Under the pieces are notes generated by a model. That model saw nothing but the letters and a program-made list of their open reading frames with translations, did not search any database and was not told where the DNA came from. From NCBI GenBank assembly GCA_017996625.1, contig JAGOGO010000018.1:1-32118 (forward strand): a DNA stretch of 32,118 nucleotides, written 5' to 3'. Below are positions 31,655-32,118 of the stretch, one piece after another; the first letter of the stretch is position 1; the number at the start of each line of letters is the position of its first letter. A program made the position numbers and the translations under genes. The stretch is from Deltaproteobacteria bacterium (lineage in GTDB: Bacteria; Desulfobacterota; WTBG01; JAGOGO01).

Positions 31655-32086
31655 TATAGACTTGGAGCCCATACAAAGACAGACATAAAAGTTCACCTGA
31701 TCTGGATCCCAAAGTACCGCAAGCGCTTACTAACGGGGCAGGTAGCGATGCGTGCCCGAGATGTGCTGCGGCAAATAGCCATTGAACACGAGATAGAAAT
31801 CATAACGGGCAAGGTGTCCAGCGATCATATTCACATGTTCATTTCCTATCCGCCCACGCAGCCCATCAGCAAGATCATGCAGTGGCTCAAGGGCATCAGC
31901 TCACGGGTGTTGCTGTCAGAATTCGCACACTTGCGCAGGCAATGCTGGGGCAAGCACCTGTGGGCACGAGGATATCTGGCAGTGAGCTCGGGAAACATTA
32001 CTGACGAAATGATCCAGCAATATATCGAGGAACAAGAAGGTGAGCCACTGGCAGACGATAGTCGATTTCAAATCGACCCCTCCTAA
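31646..32086 (+). CDS. tnpA: IS200/IS605-family TnpA transposase (Y1 HUH)
   Basis: A 146-residue REP-type transposase. The HUH motif is H61-I-H63 in SSDHIHMFISYPP and the catalytic tyrosine is Y126 in GNITDEMIQQYIEEQ, the expected positions for IS200/IS605 TnpA. KVHLIWIPKYRKRLL (15-29) and KGISSRVLLSEF (82-93) are also typical. It acts as a dimer on single-stranded DNA, nicking next to hairpin ends. Full length, no frameshift. No clear ribosome-binding site precedes the ATG, which lies in a hairpin. A short inverted repeat GTCGATTT-C-AAATCGAC (32061-32077) overlaps its last codons. No tnpB is present in the window. Confidence 0.93.
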   Translation: MRHYRLGAHTKTDIKVHLIWIPKYRKRLLTGQVAMRARDVLRQIAIEHEIEIITGKVSSDHIHMFISYPPTQPISKIMQWLKGISSRVLLSEFAHLRRQCWGKHLWARGYLAVSSGNITDEMIQQYIEEQEGEPLADDSRFQIDPS

Positions 32087-32088
32087 AC

Positions 32089-32109
32089 CCCTCGACTTAC
32101 AGTCGAGGG
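32089..32109 (+). promoter_or_regulatory. Right-end hairpin of the IS200-like element
   Basis: CCCTCGACT and AGTCGAGGG enclose TAC, three bases after the tnpA stop. Likely TnpA-binding subterminal hairpin, and possibly also the end of the tnpA transcript. Confidence 0.75.
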
Positions 32110-32118
32110 TAAATCAGT

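Larger units (their letters stand above)
31590..32118 (+). mobile_element. IS200/IS605-family element (single tnpA), right end at or just beyond the window edge
   Basis: A single Y1 transposase gene lies between two subterminal palindromes that share the lead-in AAACCCCTCG. The left one is TCGCCTTAAGGCGA (31610-31623), the right one CCCTCGACT-TAC-AGTCGAGGG (32089-32109). There are no terminal inverted repeats, as expected for this family. The left boundary is placed between about 31585 and 31603 from where catalase homology begins; the exact right cleavage site may lie beyond 32118. Confidence 0.88.

Overview
The window is chromosomal DNA from a Gram-negative (diderm) bacterium. It carries outer-membrane lipoproteins, an OmpA-type peptidoglycan-binding protein, a large FecR/TPR/beta-barrel protein, and two sigma-54 enhancer-binding regulators next to a good -24/-12 promoter. 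The archaeal/deltaproteobacterial-type aldolase, the DUF4398 lipoproteins and the GlrK-lipoprotein-GlrR gene order fit a Desulfobacterota- or Nitrospirota-like organism, but no marker gene here settles the lineage.

Layout. 1-93: right end of an IS3-family element. 398-2777 (minus): likely operon of a DeoC/FbaB-type aldolase, an O-methyltransferase and a HIT hydrolase, with a consensus sigma-70 promoter. 3013-5027: small conserved protein, flavodoxin-like protein and CoA-binding protein, with about 500 bp of stacked inverted repeats before the last. 5327-8870 (minus): sensor kinase, TPR lipoprotein and NtrC-type regulator, in the same order as enterobacterial glrK-qseG-glrR. 9327-10231: sigma-54 promoter, single-domain receiver protein and a strong intrinsic terminator. 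10641-12155: two DUF4398-type lipoproteins, the second ending in an OmpA domain. 12398-14094: NodI/NodJ-type ABC exporter. 14190-18343 (minus): CHASE2-class III cyclase and a GAF-sigma-54 regulator. 18344-20621: a gene-poor islet with a 141-residue orphan gene and several nested inverted repeats, bounded by two direct copies of a ~135-bp dispersed element. 20622-23993 (minus): FecR-TPR-beta-barrel protein. 25259-28218: orphan PAS histidine kinase and a secreted orphan protein. 28329-31654 (minus): deoxyhypusine-synthase-like enzyme and a KatE-type catalase. An IS200/IS605-family element (about 31590 to the window end) has replaced the 5' end of katE.

Common themes are envelope sensing and signalling (three kinase or cyclase sensors, two sigma-54 activators, one lone receiver) and an unusually high density of non-coding repeats. 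At least six intergenic regions hold degenerate arrays with a seven-base period, several arranged head to head so that the two halves could form a long hairpin. I found no CRISPR array, tRNA or rRNA. The most unusual non-coding material is the 18.4-20.6 kb islet, the 4165-4238 structured element, and the heptamer arrays.
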